Positions 12,291 through 23,626 of a stretch of DNA of 64,000 bases are shown here, one piece after another; position 1 is the first letter of the stretch; each line of letters begins with the position of its first letter. The notes below the pieces were generated by a model. That model was not told where the DNA came from. It searched no databases and saw nothing but the letters and a program-made list of their open reading frames with translations. A program made the translations under genes and the position numbers. The stretch is taken from positions 10,873,318-10,937,317 of the forward strand of contig NC_050738.1 in the NCBI RefSeq assembly GCF_014529535.1, written 5' to 3'. This DNA is from Bradysia coprophila (Eukaryota > Arthropoda > Insecta > Diptera > Sciaridae).

Positions 12291-13579
12291 GGCCGACTAC
12301 TGGGTGTCGAATGATCGCAAATTTTGCGATTTCTGCAAATGTTGGATAGCTGATAATAAGCCGGTATTTTGAATTGAATAGCTTTAACTGTCAGCCCATT
12401 GAATACCATCCTCTTTGCAGAGCATATCTTTTCATGAGGGAGGCAAGCGTCACAAGGCTAATGTGGCTAAGCGTATTTCGGAGCTTGGAAAACAAAGTGT
12501 CAAAGATGAAAGAGCTAAACAGAAGGTTGACCAGCAGATTCGTCAAATGGAAGACGCTGCAATGAGAGCGTACGGTAAGGAATTTTTCAGCGAGTCTTCG
12601 ACAGGAACAATAAAATGTTTCTTTTAGCTTCTGATATAAGCCGCGGCGCTGATATGACATCGCAGGCCATAAGAGCATTTACAGCTCTACAGGAGTCTGC
12701 TGCTGAGACTACAGTTAAAACTCACAGTCAAACACCAGGCCCGTCATCATTGCCAACTAGAGCAATTGATCCTTTAATGCCACCGATCGATGTTCTGGAA
12801 GAAGAAGAACAGGAGAAGAGAGAACGTATGAAGAAAAGGGGAGACACATGGGAAAATGAAGCGGAACCTGTACAATCTATGTGGTGTGAGGCGAAAAGTG
12901 ACGAAGGTCACACATATTACTGGAACGTAAAGAGTGGAGGTTCGATTAAATTGCATCATTTTTCTTCCCTTAACATTTTTTAAACTAATTTCGTTCAACC
13001 ACAGATACAACATGGAACGTGCCTAAGGAAGGTTATATGACACTGGAGGAGTACAATCGCCTTAATACATTGGCAGAAGCTCAACAACAACTGAAATTGC
13101 ACAAGGAGTCAATGTTTATGAGGGGAAATGCAGATGAAATTGTTGCCAAGTACGACCCTCATCCCATCCCAGATTTTCATTCCATTAAAAACGAGATTTT
13201 TTCTTCCAGATTTCACCGAGAAAAACTCAAGGAACGTCGTGCGAAACCGACACCAACCGAAATCGCTAAAGTTGAAGAAGAGAAGGAACAGTACAAAACA
13301 TATGAAGACCCCGACTGGTCAGCAAAACCATTAGGCGCATGGACGACTGTAAGTCAAACAGAACCGAAGCCCGTAGATTTGCAATTGCCGGAGCCGACAC
13401 ACAATTACGTCTATGTACCGGCTGCTCACGTTCAACCGGAGGCACCGATTCGGAAATTCAAAGAGAAAACAATCAGCTCACTTCCAGTCGATGACGAAAC
13501 AGCGGACACGCCAAACACATTTAAGAAACGAAAGACAGCAATCAAACGTAATGTTCGACAGAGAATTGATGATGAATAA
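12291..13579 (+). CDS. WBP4: WW domain-binding protein 4 / FBP21-like spliceosome protein
   Basis: Exons are 12291-12363, 12421-12574, 12628-12939 and 13005-13579, all GT-AG and in frame. WBP4/FBP21 is a nuclear factor of the activated (B-type) spliceosome that binds proline-rich splicing proteins through WW domains. The N-terminus carries a U1-like zinc finger (ADYW, then FCDFCKCWIADNKP, then FHEGGKRHK with the His ligands). A WW domain spans MWCEAKSD, HTYYWN and GDTTWNVP across the last splice junction. The tail is basic (FKKRKTAIKRNVRQRIDDE), as in the family. The first exon lacks its ATG: the sequence begins G-GCC-GAC, so the start is probably split, with AT in an upstream exon. One candidate is AT|gtaaat ending at 12004. 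With it the protein is 371 aa, close to the vertebrate length. Only one WW domain is evident, where vertebrates have two. The stop codon overlaps an AATAAA. Confidence 0.92.
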
Positions 13580-13978
13580 AATGGAAAATTTACAAAGAAG
13601 AAACAGAATTTTTCGTTAGTAATAATGGGCAAGGAACCCGACCTTTGGTAATAGTTCTTCCATTGAAACCATATCCGGTTGACACGCTTAGCAGGTAAAG
13701 TGAAAATTGAATTCTGAAAGGGTTATCACGACTTTAACGGAACTGAACTAAGATTCGAAAAAACAAGTTTGTTTTCTGGAGGTTACACAATGTCGAAACC
13801 GTTTTCCGATATTTTCTCCAACATCTTAAAAGTATGATTTTCACCACGGCAGAGTAAAATGTACCATTTCCATACACAAAGACTAATGTAATATCTATGT
13901 ACACCACACTACACATTCAATCGCACACACTTTCCAACATAGGAGCGTTGGAAGTAAATATCATTTTGTCTGAACCCG

Positions 13979-14034
13979 TGGCTTTGGCGCTAGAGCTCTC
14001 GACTCATAATCGAGTGGTCCCGTGTACTCTGTCG
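13979..14034 (+). pseudogene. Decayed tRNA-Met-like sequence
   Basis: CTCGA-CTCATAA-TCGAG forms a perfect five-pair anticodon stem with a seven-base loop and anticodon CAT. It is preceded by a D-arm-like TTGGCGCTAGAGC and followed by GTGGTCCC. The T-arm has lost the GGTTCGAAT block and the acceptor stem does not pair, so it is not a functional tRNA. It could be a tRNA-derived SINE remnant. Confidence 0.3.
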
Positions 14035-14074
14035 TAATTTCACACTTGTCGCACATCAACAATTTAAGTACTTC

Positions 14075-14215
14075 AATTTGATCTAATATTTTCAAGAAAT
14101 CAACGTCAAATCTTTTACTTCAATTTGTTCAACATATTTTTTAACCACAAAAGTCCGCATTATTCACAGTTTGTCGTCTGAAGTTATCATCGATAATCGT
14201 TCTACGATTAACGAA
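14075..14215 (+). repeat. Partial copy of the TATA/ATCGATA dispersed family
   Basis: CAAATCTTTTACTTCAATTTGTTCAACAT is followed about 70 bp later by TTATCATCGATAATCG. This matches the order seen at 21867-21990, 43990-44110 and 53465-53575, although the TATATAA box itself is degenerate here. It sits just upstream of the arrestin gene. Confidence 0.45.
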
Positions 14216-14478
14216 AGAACCTGCATCACTCTCACCAAACATCCATTTGAGAAGATTAATGTAAGTCAAATGAAAAGAGAATCGAAAACACGTCACGTGG
14301 AAAATACCAAAATTTTTCACGAAAATATTCGAACAACAACGCCGAACAACAGCAACAGATGAGAAACAGATCAAAGAGAAACTATCGAAAGGAAAATTAG
14401 TTTAGTGTAAACAAAAGTGTATTGGTTGCGTGTGCTGATTACCTTAAACTCTATGCGTAGAAATTTTTTCCAAATAAA

Positions 14479-16245
14479 ATGAAATCCACTTCGTGTGAAA
14501 TTTCTTTTCCTAATAATCCATCGGGAGTTTTTTACAGTGGTCAAATGCTCAATGGTCTTGTTGCACTGAATTTAATTAAACCGAAAACGGTCAAAGGTTC
14601 GTAATTAGGTCACCAAAATTTTTGGAAATGGAGAAAACAGAAAATGACCTTAAGACGATAAAATAGGATCGTACCTACAAGCCGAATTCTTTTTTTTTAG
14701 GAATTTATGTGAAAATTATTGGCCGCGCTTATTGTCGATGGACGTCAGGTTCTGGACATCACTGTAAATCTCATTTCGGCGAAGAATTCTACTTAAATGA
14801 AAAAACATATTTTGTCGGTGATGACGATGGTATGTTTGTTTATTGGTTGTAAGCGATGTCGTAACATCGATCTTACGATTGATCATAAATTAAGTTTTCG
14901 TAAGAAGGAAATCAAATTCTAGTTTAACGTTGGCAATGGACTTTAGTTCTATGAGTGGGCGCTAAAAGTATTCTCCAGTGTCTTAACTATTACGTGTAGG
15001 ATTCAACACAAAATGTTTCAGATAATTTCTACATCTGATTGTAGGTGAAGTAATTCTAGCACCCAACCAATACAACTACACATTCAGCTGTGTGCTACCA
15101 ATATCTCTGCCCACATCGGTCGAAGGAAACATTGGATACATTCGCTACAGTGTTGCCGTACACATAGACAAACCCTTGTGGCCACATCAACGATTCCAGG
15201 AATGCTTTACCGTAATTAAGGCATTGAATCTGAACGATGAAATTATGCTGCGCGTAAACGAATTACGAAACCAATCTGTGCATTTCCGATGATTTTACAT
15301 TTGACTTTTCCACAGTGTCCGCTTGTGAAAGAAGAACGGAATACATTTTTCACTTGTTGCTCAATATTTTGCTGTAAATCTGGTTCGCTAGTTCTAAGGG
15401 GGAGTGTTCCCGTCCGTGGCTATGTACCGGGACAAACGATAGATATCCTTTTAGAAATAAATAATCGCAGTGCTCAGTCCGTTCATAATTTTTTCATTCA
15501 ATTCGTAAAGGTGAGAAAGCGACTGAGAGTAAAGAACAAATTTTAATTCTATCTCTTCCAGTACATACAGTATTACACGCACGCAAACAGTACAAATACG
15601 AAATGTGATAAGACGATAATAAAGAGTACCACCTGCAGTGGCTGCCCGAGAAATCAAACGAAAACTTATGTCCTATCCATAACAGTTCCGTCAGTGCCAC
15701 CAACCGAGTCAACCAGTAATATTGTTAGAGTCAGCTACAGATTACAAGTTAATTGCTTAAATCGAAACATGTTAAAACAACTCGACTGAACTGACGCTCT
15801 TTTGTATTAGATTCAAGGATCTGTTGGATGTTTTCACGAGGATCCAGTTTTAGTTTTTCCGCTAAAAATTGGAACATATCCGATTCTGCTTTGCGATTCA
15901 TCCCAACCACCGACTGAGTCTACGACGGAAAATTATGCAAACCAATTCGAATCGACAACATTACTAAAGAGTGCTGCAAGTCCAAATGTGCCAACTGAAA
16001 ATATTGATAGCATAGGTAGGGATTACATTCGTACTCAGCGAAAGCGCAAGGCTTTTATCTGTGGTGAAAAATTAAATCGTTTATCTACTCCGCCAATACA
16101 ACACTTAACCAAATTAAATCGTTTTGTTCACACAGATCCCCCAACATATGAAGAAGCAATTTCCGGTAGTGTAGAAACGGGATTTAGACCATCGTATCCA
16201 GTTTTTCGACGATCGCCTTCGTATGCAGTAAAGCCGGAATCCTAA
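14479..16245 (+). CDS. Arrestin domain-containing protein (alpha-arrestin, ARRDC type)
   Basis: Exons are 14479-14596, 14701-14829, 15045-15253, 15316-15510, 15562-15747 and 15811-16245; together they give 423 aa with every phase matching. The arrestin N domain runs from the start (YSGQMLNGLVALNL, then VKIIGRAYCRW) through FSCVLPISLPTSVEGNIGYI. The arrestin C domain begins around VLRGSVPVRGYVPGQTI. The tail carries PPTYEEA, a PPxY motif that in this family recruits NEDD4-type HECT ubiquitin ligases, so the protein probably acts as a membrane-cargo ubiquitination adaptor at plasma membrane and endosomes. Length and order fit insect ARRDC proteins. The last exon holds an in-frame 120-nt segment (16016-16135) with its own GT and AG borders just before the PPxY, so two isoforms are possible. 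The exact ortholog is not determined. Confidence 0.92.
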
Positions 16246-16500
16246 GTATTCGGTTCAGATCAAACAGATCTGAATCTTCTAAATTTTGTTGTTCGTTACA
16301 GTTTCAGTTTACTAAAACGTTCCTATATGTGAAATGTGAAAATTAACATTTGAAATGGACGTGAAACTGTTCGACTCATGTTGATTGGGTTTCTTTGGCT
16401 TTAGAATATATTCGAAGAGAAAACCAAATGAGATACACTTAAAATGAAAATGAAAAGAGAGATAAATATAGATCATCTTCACTAATCTTGAATCACGATG

Positions 16501-17580
16501 CGGTACTTTCAGACGTAACCTCACTTAAGTTTCGTTAAACGTTTCGTTCATTCAATAATTTGTATGAGATTTTTTTAAACATGGATGGCATTTCAAACGG
16601 CCTTGAAGAATATCTATAAAGTATTTATGAGCCGAAATTCAATGAAAAACAATCTCACACACACCACTGACAAAAATGTAATTTTTCACAATTTTTTCTT
16701 TTTTTAAACATTACAATCATACTTGCTTCATGTCGACGCACTTCAAGCATGAGTGGTACTCTAAATAGGGTACTGAAACTGGACAGTGTATCGAACAAAT
16801 TTTGACACTGTGCAAAAATTCGGACAATCTTTTCATACAAAATAGTACTCTATTTGGCAGCTGTCATTAATGTCACTTTTGCTTGAAGTGCAGTATACAG
16901 TGACATTTTATGAATGAAATCGTCAACATACGGTACTTTCAGACGTAACCTCACTTAAGTTTCGTTAAATGTTTCGTTCATTCATTAATTTGTATGAGAT
17001 TTTTTTTGACGTGGATGGCATTTCTTGACGTGGATGGCATTTCTTGACGTGGATGGCATTTCAAGCGGCCTTGAAGATGATCTATACAATTTAATGTGTT
17101 GCAGACTGAAAAGTCTATACACCAATTCTGATTGCAAATCATCCAATTCACACCGTAAGTGTGCCTAAAATTTGAATTTCAAGTGAACGAGTCGATGAGA
17201 AAGTGAGCCGAAAAATACATTTCAACGCTTCCCAGAAATCAGAAATTTTTATGGAACCTTGTTCAGGGCTCCGAAGCTGACTAATAATATCCAAAAATAT
17301 CAGACGTGCATCGAAATGCTCAGTTAAAATTCATTCAACCGCACCGTGTTCATTGTATGAAAATAGCGCTGCGTTAAAAATACTTGCGTGAGTAAGATTT
17401 TTTAGTTTCGACCGCACTTATGGCGTGAATTCAAATGATTTTGTTAAACAAACTTCCAAGTTTTACTGGGACCTTCGCATATAAATAATGTAATCTGAAT
17501 AGATTATCTTCAAGGCCGTTTCAAATGCGATCCACCTCAAGAAATGCTATCCACGTCAAAAAATCTCATACAAAGTAACA
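16501..17580. mobile_element. Composite inverted-repeat element with internal 19-bp tandem repeat
   Basis: A block beginning CGGTACTTTCAGACGTAACC at 16501 is repeated in the same orientation from 16931, and its inner part (GGATGGCATTTC, CGGCCTTGAAG) appears inverted at about 17508-17580. Between the two direct blocks sits MITE family A copy 2. The second block carries three tandem copies of TTGACGTGGATGGCATTTC at 17006-17062, where the first block has one diverged copy. Confidence 0.6.
16737..16891. mobile_element. MITE family A, copy 2
   Basis: The ends are GCACTTCAAGC and GCTTGAAGTGC. The interior matches copies 1 and 3 (TAGGGTACTGAAACTGGACA, TAGTACTCTATTTGGCAGCT). It is inserted between two copies of the 16501/16931 repeat. 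Confidence 0.75.
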
Positions 17581-17628
17581 AACAAAAAATTGTAAAAAAA
17601 TACTTTTTATTTAATAAATGAATATTTC

Positions 17629-17789
17629 CAACGCACTTCAAGCGAAAGTGCTATTATTGAAAGCTGCCAAATAGAGTACTTTTTGTATTAAATTTTATCC
17701 CCACTCGTTTTACAGTGTAAAATTTTGTATGGAGCACTGTCAAGTTTCAGTACCCTATTAAGAGTACCACTTTTGCTTGAAGTGCGTTG
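17629..17789. mobile_element. MITE family A, copy 3, with likely target-site duplication
   Basis: This is the best-preserved end pair: CAACGCACTTCAAGC at the left and GCTTGAAGTGCGTTG at the right. It is inverted relative to copies 1 and 2. Flanking ATATTTC occurs immediately outside both ends, consistent with a 7-bp target duplication. There is no coding capacity. Confidence 0.8.
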
Positions 17790-18478
17790 ATATTTCAAAT
17801 AAAATATTTCACATACAAAAAAAGTTAAGAAAATAAATAAAAAACGCAAAGAAGTTGTAAAACAAATGTATTTTCCAAAAAAAAAAAAAAAAAGATGAAA
17901 CTCCCTCTGAAATTCAAATTTAATTTTTTAGTCGTTTTAATGACGATTTGTTTTGTAGTTTGTTCGTTAAACTTAAATAAAATTAAAAATAAAGAAAACT
18001 CACAGAGCGTATATTTAAAAACTAAAATTTTCGATGTGTTTTGGAAAGCCTCCCCCATTCAATGGAGTCCATTGTCCAATCCAACGCCATTGTCCATTGT
18101 CCAATTGCGAATTAAATTAAAGATGAACATCTGTGAGATTGAATTTTTTTTAAATTATTGACTGGAGTGTCCTTTTAGGTAGGAAGCAATTGACTAAATT
18201 AATTTAAGATGATTATACATAGAAAGTTGATTGCATGAAAAAAAAAACGAATAACCCCGGTAATTCTACGGCCACAAATGTTCAATATGATTAGTTTTGA
18301 GCCGAACATACCAATTTATCTCTCAACAGACGTATAATTTTTTCCGTAATTACATGGGTCAGGGCAGACCTTTAACGTAAACTTTCCGTTTGGAAAGCAA
18401 AAATCTGTATATTTAAAGTTAATTCAAAAGATAAAGCTCATTCGAGTTGTGACACTGAACAGAGTTGTACCTATCGAA

Positions 18479-20625
18479 ATGATCCCGCGAAAGTTACAAA
18501 ACATACCTTTCGAAGACACAAAATATTTCTTCAGAGTCCAACAAGTGGGATGGAAAATTGTCGGATTCTGGCCGGGTATGGATAATGCTCCAACCCGTCG
18601 AATAGCTCTGGCAATAGCGAATAGCATCCATATATTGGTGTACGGCTGTTTCCAGCTGTTGTATTGTTATGAGAGGTCAGACGATTTAGTCATTTTTCTA
18701 GATGCTCTATCGCCAGTTTTGACTCAAGCTACGACTGCTATGAAGGTGCTGACTCTCGTTGCGATGCGTAAGGATCTAAAATGGGTTTTAGATCACCTGA
18801 AGCAATCGTTTTTTAATGGTAAATGTTGGACAATTTTTTATTCTCACGGTGGTTCACAATTTTTTTTATGGATCTCATTAACAATGCCGCACTGATTCAA
18901 GTGAACACTCTTTATTCGAAATAAATTTATGCTTGAAGAACATCTCATCTTAGAAAACTTTATGTAAAAATATTCCTTTGTTGGATATATTCACCCAGCA
19001 CTAAGGAATTTACACGAAATTCATTATCGCCAAGGTTCTAGTATTTGCTGTGAACGATTCGAACATTTTTACATGTTGCCCAATCGACGGATATCGATGA
19101 CATCAACCGGAACTGTTTCGACGCACACATCACTTTTATGATTGATGTTTCTGTACCCCTTCAAAGGTTGGGCTAAAACAGTTCTAAAGTGCTCGGGATA
19201 ACATCGTCAACAACATTTTCTTCTAAGTGGCATCAATAAGTCTACTCTACTAAGTAGTAATAGGTCTCTACTCAGTGGGAAGTGCGTTCCATTTAGGACT
19301 TCCATTAGATAACAACTTGTCCAGGATTGCAGTGGCCATTCATTTAGGAAATCAAAAAATGATCGTTCGAAAAGGTTACCACAGCTATTGGACCAGAAAT
19401 GATCGATTATTTTCCATAAAAAACTACAAACTACAAACTTCGCTTAGAGAAAATTGAAATTTCTAATGTGCAATGAAAAAGAGTTTAACTGCAAGATTAT
19501 CCTCTCTGTCATATCTAGATAAATCACGGGAAGGTATCAAAATTCACCGCAGAGCATCAATTATTTCGTTTACGTTTGGACTAACACTGGCCATCTTGGC
19601 GAATTTAACGAATATGTTTTTCTGTCTTCTACCAACTATCAAAGACTCCTACCGATTACTAATGGGGATCGAACGAAGCTACGATTTGCCTTTCAAAGCT
19701 GTGTAAGTTTGTGAGCGATCGCAAAATGTGTAAAAGCTGGTGAAATACCAGTACAACTTTAACTTATATGAGTCTTGGTTCTATGCCTACGATCGGCAAA
19801 TCTAATGAAAATTTCTCTTAGTTTCCCGTTCAACATATTCTGGTCACCACTGTTCGAGTTCATATATGTAACTTCACTCTACAGTGGCATTATGACCGCT
19901 AGTTCAATTTACAGCACTGATGGTTTATTTCTTGCGCTCTGTGCACACATTTCCAGCGAATTTAAAATTATTGGATCACGAATCAGCACAACAATTGAGG
20001 AAGAAATTGGTATTCGTAACTAGACTTTTGTTAAAACTTCAATTCAATTTATTGCCACACAGGATCCCATGAATCAATCGAAAAATTCTCAAAAGAACAA
20101 AATGATCGCATGTATAAGAAGCTAACGGCAATCGTAGCTGATCACAGTGCAATAATCGACGTGTGTAAGATAATGTCTCGATGCTTGTCGCCCAATGTGT
20201 TGATACATTACTTCACATCAGCCGTTATCATGTGTCTCTCCTGTCTGATGGTTTTATTGTCAGAAGGAGTGGCGAAAATAATTTTCGTGAACTACATAGT
20301 CGCGGCAACGGTCCAAGTGTTTGTGTATTCGATCGGCGGAAATATGCTTGCAGATGCCAGCACCGGCATATATTTTACAGCCTACGATTTTCCGTGGTAC
20401 AAATGCGACGAAAGGATTCGTAAAACAATTCAGATGATAATCATACGCGGCCAGAGGAAAACTGCCATTGATACGCCATTCTTTCAGGCATCGTTGGAGA
20501 CCTTCAGTATGGTGAGTTTTTGAATGAGAATGGAACTGTGTGGACAAATTCTATTCCAGGCGTTCTCTTATTAGATTGTCAGAACAGCAGGTTCATACAT
20601 TGCCCTTATTAATAATTTTTTGTAA
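18479..20625 (+). CDS. Insect odorant receptor (7tm_6 family)
   Basis: Exons are 18479-18818, 19519-19702, 19822-20009, 20063-20511 and 20575-20625; the phases match and give 403 aa, the usual OR length. Odorant receptors are seven-pass membrane proteins of olfactory neurons that form ligand-gated cation channels with Orco. Family marks are the N-terminal FFRVQQVGWKIVGFWPG, YDLPFKAVFPFN before the mid-protein membrane segments, LCAHISSEFKIIGSRI, and the C-terminal FQASLETFSM followed by IVRTAGSYIALINNF. Several hydrophobic spans of about 20 residues are visible. The start is the first ATG in frame; the frame is open slightly further upstream. The second exon uses the acceptor TATCTAG at 19518, preceded by a pyrimidine-rich tract, which restores the phase. 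The subfamily and ligand cannot be judged. Confidence 0.92.
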
Positions 20626-21433
20626 GTGGTTCGGTGCTGCGTAATTCATGTGGTTCAACTGCTTCCGAAGAGGTGGAATTAGTCGATGTCGTATGCACCT
20701 AGTCTATATTCTGATTGCACTAAGATTCCTTTTGTCAAAAATGTCACGGTCGAAGACCATCGCACTGTTCAAAATGTATTGAAATATGAATTAGACAATG
20801 ATTAATTGCAAGAAACACCATCTTTCCTTGTAACCTCGCTTTATAATCGCGTATTTATTATTCGACAAAGAAATAGAGAAATAGAGCGGAGATGCAGGTG
20901 CCAGATATTATGTATAACCTGGAACTTCCAGGCTGGAAGTAATTGGCTAAAGAAATTTCATCTGAATGAAAGCTGTTGGTGTCAATGTACTTGTTCATAC
21001 AGTAAAGTGTCCAGTAAAGTGTGATCTAACAGTTTTTTAATCGATTTTTTTTACCACGAAGCCAAGATATTCATTTTTCGATATTTGCACGAAAATGAGC
21101 CATCATGGCTTGGTGGTAAAAAATTGATTTAATAAGAATGGTTTGGCCAAAAATATATCACTTAGTTCTATGAGTGCGAGTTAATTTACAATCATCTCTT
21201 TCAACAATATTTTCGTCAGTTTCTGAAAATCCTAGCTGTCCATTCATTCAGTGCAAAGTTTTACCGACCAAATAAATTTTTGAATCAATATCTTTGAAAA
21301 TGGTCTTTCGATAGGTAACTTTTAATGTTCTACATACTGAATTGTAAACACATAACTGCGCAAATATTTCTTCGAAATCCAATATCAATTAATTGCTGGG
21401 CAACGGATATTTTTGCGGTTCAATCAAGGTTAG

Positions 21434-21832
21434 AGAGGCCAAAACGAGATCCAATTATATAACGACGAAACCGATCAACCAAAGGAAACTTTACCTTTTT
21501 CATATAACAATAATGCTCTGGTCGATATGGCCATCTGTAGCACAGTGTTAGTTAAAATAAATGAAGTAATAGATTTGTTATCACTTTTTGTTATTGAAAT
21601 ACTTCAATCATGGCAGCGTAAAGTTAAACCAGGCAGTAGAAGGCGATTTGCCTTTGGTACGAAACGCTTACCGATAACAGAACGAATTCTTAAACGATTT
21701 TATCGGGATTTAGATACCTTTGAATGTATTTGTGTTCCCTGCTTCTGTCTGGCTTACGTTTATCTGACGTTATTAAATCAATTGATGATTGAACTGAAGT
21801 TATGGCTTCCGCGTGAGAAATGTGAAACGTAA
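21434..21832 (+). CDS. Hypothetical protein or terminal exon, unrecognised
   Basis: The frame opens after a TAG at 21431-21433, which doubles as a possible splice acceptor (AAGGTTAG). It runs 132 codons to a TAA; the first in-frame ATG is at 21527 (101 aa). Composition is protein-like: an acidic and Asn-rich start, an amphipathic or hydrophobic stretch around LVDMAICSTVLVKINEVIDL, a basic central RKVKPGSRRRFAFG, then a hydrophobic segment around CVPCFCLAYVYLTLLNQL that could cross a membrane. I recognise no family and found no partner exon. It may be a small membrane protein or chance. Confidence 0.35.
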   Translation, partial: RGQNEIQLYNDETDQPKETLPFSYNNNALVDMAICSTVLVKINEVIDLLSLFVIEILQSWQRKVKPGSRRRFAFGTKRLPITERILKRFYRDLDTFECICVPCFCLAYVYLTLLNQLMIELKLWLPREKCET

Positions 21833-21866
21833 ACAAAAGTCTTAACAACTCTAAGTTTGTTTTGGT

Positions 21867-21990
21867 GTAAAGTTAAATCTTTTACTTCATTTGTTCAACA
21901 TGGTATCGTTTTGCTATATAACACGACAATGTCCTCAGTTCATCGTCTGAATATTATTTCGTCATTGATAACAGACGACTAACCGTTTCT
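21867..21990 (+). repeat. Copy of the TATA/ATCGATA dispersed family
   Basis: AAATCTTTTACTTCATTTG is followed by TTTTGCTATATAACACG and then TTTCGTCATTGATAACAGACGA. The order and spacing match copies at 43990-44110 and 53465-53575. It lies about 160 bp upstream of the L2HGDH start codon. Confidence 0.6.
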
Positions 21991-22153
21991 AGATACTAAC
22001 AGATGTCCTTCACAACACTGTCACAATATCAGCTGTGCTGTTAAAGAGAATTTCGGTAAATTATCCGATACACTCTTCTCTCAAATCAGAAGAATAATTT
22101 CATAAATAAGAGGTCAAATTTGTTTGGTAGTTGAATATCTAAGTCTATTCGGT

Positions 22154-23626
22154 ATGCTTCCAAGTTTACAGATTCTGGGTGCGTACAAGAATGTATTCAG
22201 GTCATCAGTCAAACGTTCTATCTTTGATTGGGCTGGTGTTAAAGGGTAATTTCTAGTTGTGTGCAAGCGTAGTTTTGATATCGAGATGAGTGTTGTTTAA
22301 TCAAAATTAGGAAATATGACCTTGTTGTTGTCGGGGGAGGAATTATCGGAATGGCATCAGCTCGTGAGATTCAACTAAGGCACAGACACTTGAAAGTTGC
22401 CGTTCTTGAAAAAGAGGAGAAACTGGCATTTCATCAAAGTGGTCATAACAGCGGTGTAATTCATGCTGGCATTTATTACAAACCTGGATCTTTGAAGGCA
22501 AAACTTTGTGTGGAGGGATTGCATTTATCGTACAAATACTTTGACCGAAAGAGAATTCCATACAAAAAGTGTGGCAAACTGATTGTAGCTACAAACGAAT
22601 TAGAAGTCGAACGGCTGATGGTTTGTTATTTTAACTGCTAACACTGGCACATACTGATGTTGTAATGAGTCGAACTATGAAAAATTTCAGGATCTGTACA
22701 AAAGAGGTCTAGCGAATAATGTTCCCGATATGCAGTTGGTAGATGAGGATAAAATTCAAGAAATTGAACCCTATTGCGAAGGACTGAAAGCGATATGGTC
22801 ACCACACACTGGCATTGTAGACTGGGCTTTAGTAACAGAAAGCTATGGAAACGATTTTAAATCGGCTGGCGGACACATATTCGTCAATTTTAAAGTTAAA
22901 AAATTCGCGGAAACTCCTACCGATGCTGAATATCCGATCACAGTGTTTGGAAGCAATGAGGACGCCGTTCGCACAAAATACGTTTTAACATGCGGTGGAT
23001 TACAGTCCGATAAACTAGCCGAACTGACCGGATGTAAACAGTCCCCAAGCATCGTTCCGTTCAGGGGGGAATATCTACTCTTAGCCAAAAACAAAACGCA
23101 CATGGTACGAGGTAACATATATCCTGTTCCCGATCCTCGTTTTCCTTTCCTCGGCGTTCATTTTACGCCTCGCATGGACGGAAGTGTTTGGCTTGGACCG
23201 AACGCAGTTTTGGCATTCAAACGAGAAGGTTATAGGTGGAGTGACTTCAATCCATTTGAACTTATGAACACTTTGTCGAATCGCGGCTTTCTTCGAATGG
23301 CATCCAAGTATATTGGTTTCGGTTTGGGTGAAATTGCCAAATCGGCTTACATACCGTTACAAGTGAAAGAACTGCAGAAATTTATACCCTACATTACTGA
23401 GTTCGACGTAGAGCGCGGGCCGTCTGGCGTTCGAGCGCAGGCACTTGACGACATGGGTAATTTAGTGGACGATTTTGTTTTTCATTTTGGCGAGGGCGAC
23501 AGTTGCGTTGCGAAACAAGTGTTACACTGCCGAAATGCACCATCACCGGGTGCGACGAGTTCACTAGCTATTGCGAAAATGATTGCTGACAAAATTGATA
23601 ACGAATTTTTGAAGAAGGGTAAGTAG
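22154..23626 (+). CDS. L2HGDH: L-2-hydroxyglutarate dehydrogenase, mitochondrial
   Basis: Exons are 22154-22245, 22311-22620 and 22691-23626, giving 445 aa (human 463). The enzyme is an FAD-dependent oxidoreductase of the DAO family. It oxidises L-2-hydroxyglutarate to 2-oxoglutarate at the mitochondrial inner membrane, a metabolite-repair step. The first exon encodes a basic, Ser-rich presequence (VFRSSVKRS). The FAD dinucleotide fold follows at about residues 34-46 ([14 protein letters not shown]). Family blocks include [20 protein letters not shown], the substrate-side PFRGEYLLL and [19 protein letters not shown], and the C-terminal [11 protein letters not shown] and [15 protein letters not shown]. 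All splice phases are consistent. The gene appears complete. Confidence 0.95.

Larger units (their letters stand above)
16246..18478. other. Repeat-rich intergenic region
   Basis: This region contains the direct and inverted family copies at 16501-17580, two MITE family A copies and a run of small AT-rich repeats. The ORFs are short and not gene-like. Near 18056-18105 there is a short repetition of CCATTGTCCAAT-type sequence. Confidence 0.6.
20626..22153. other. Intergenic region with one candidate ORF and a repeat copy
   Basis: The region between the odorant receptor and L2HGDH contains an unassigned plus-strand open frame (21434-21832) and a copy of the TATA/ATCGATA family (about 21867-21990). 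Nothing else recognisable was found. Confidence 0.6.

Noticed and set aside
19275-19457. A second odorant-receptor exon upstream of exon 2
   Set aside because: The 60-codon frame has no receptor-like sequence, and joining 18818 to 19519 already gives a full-length receptor.
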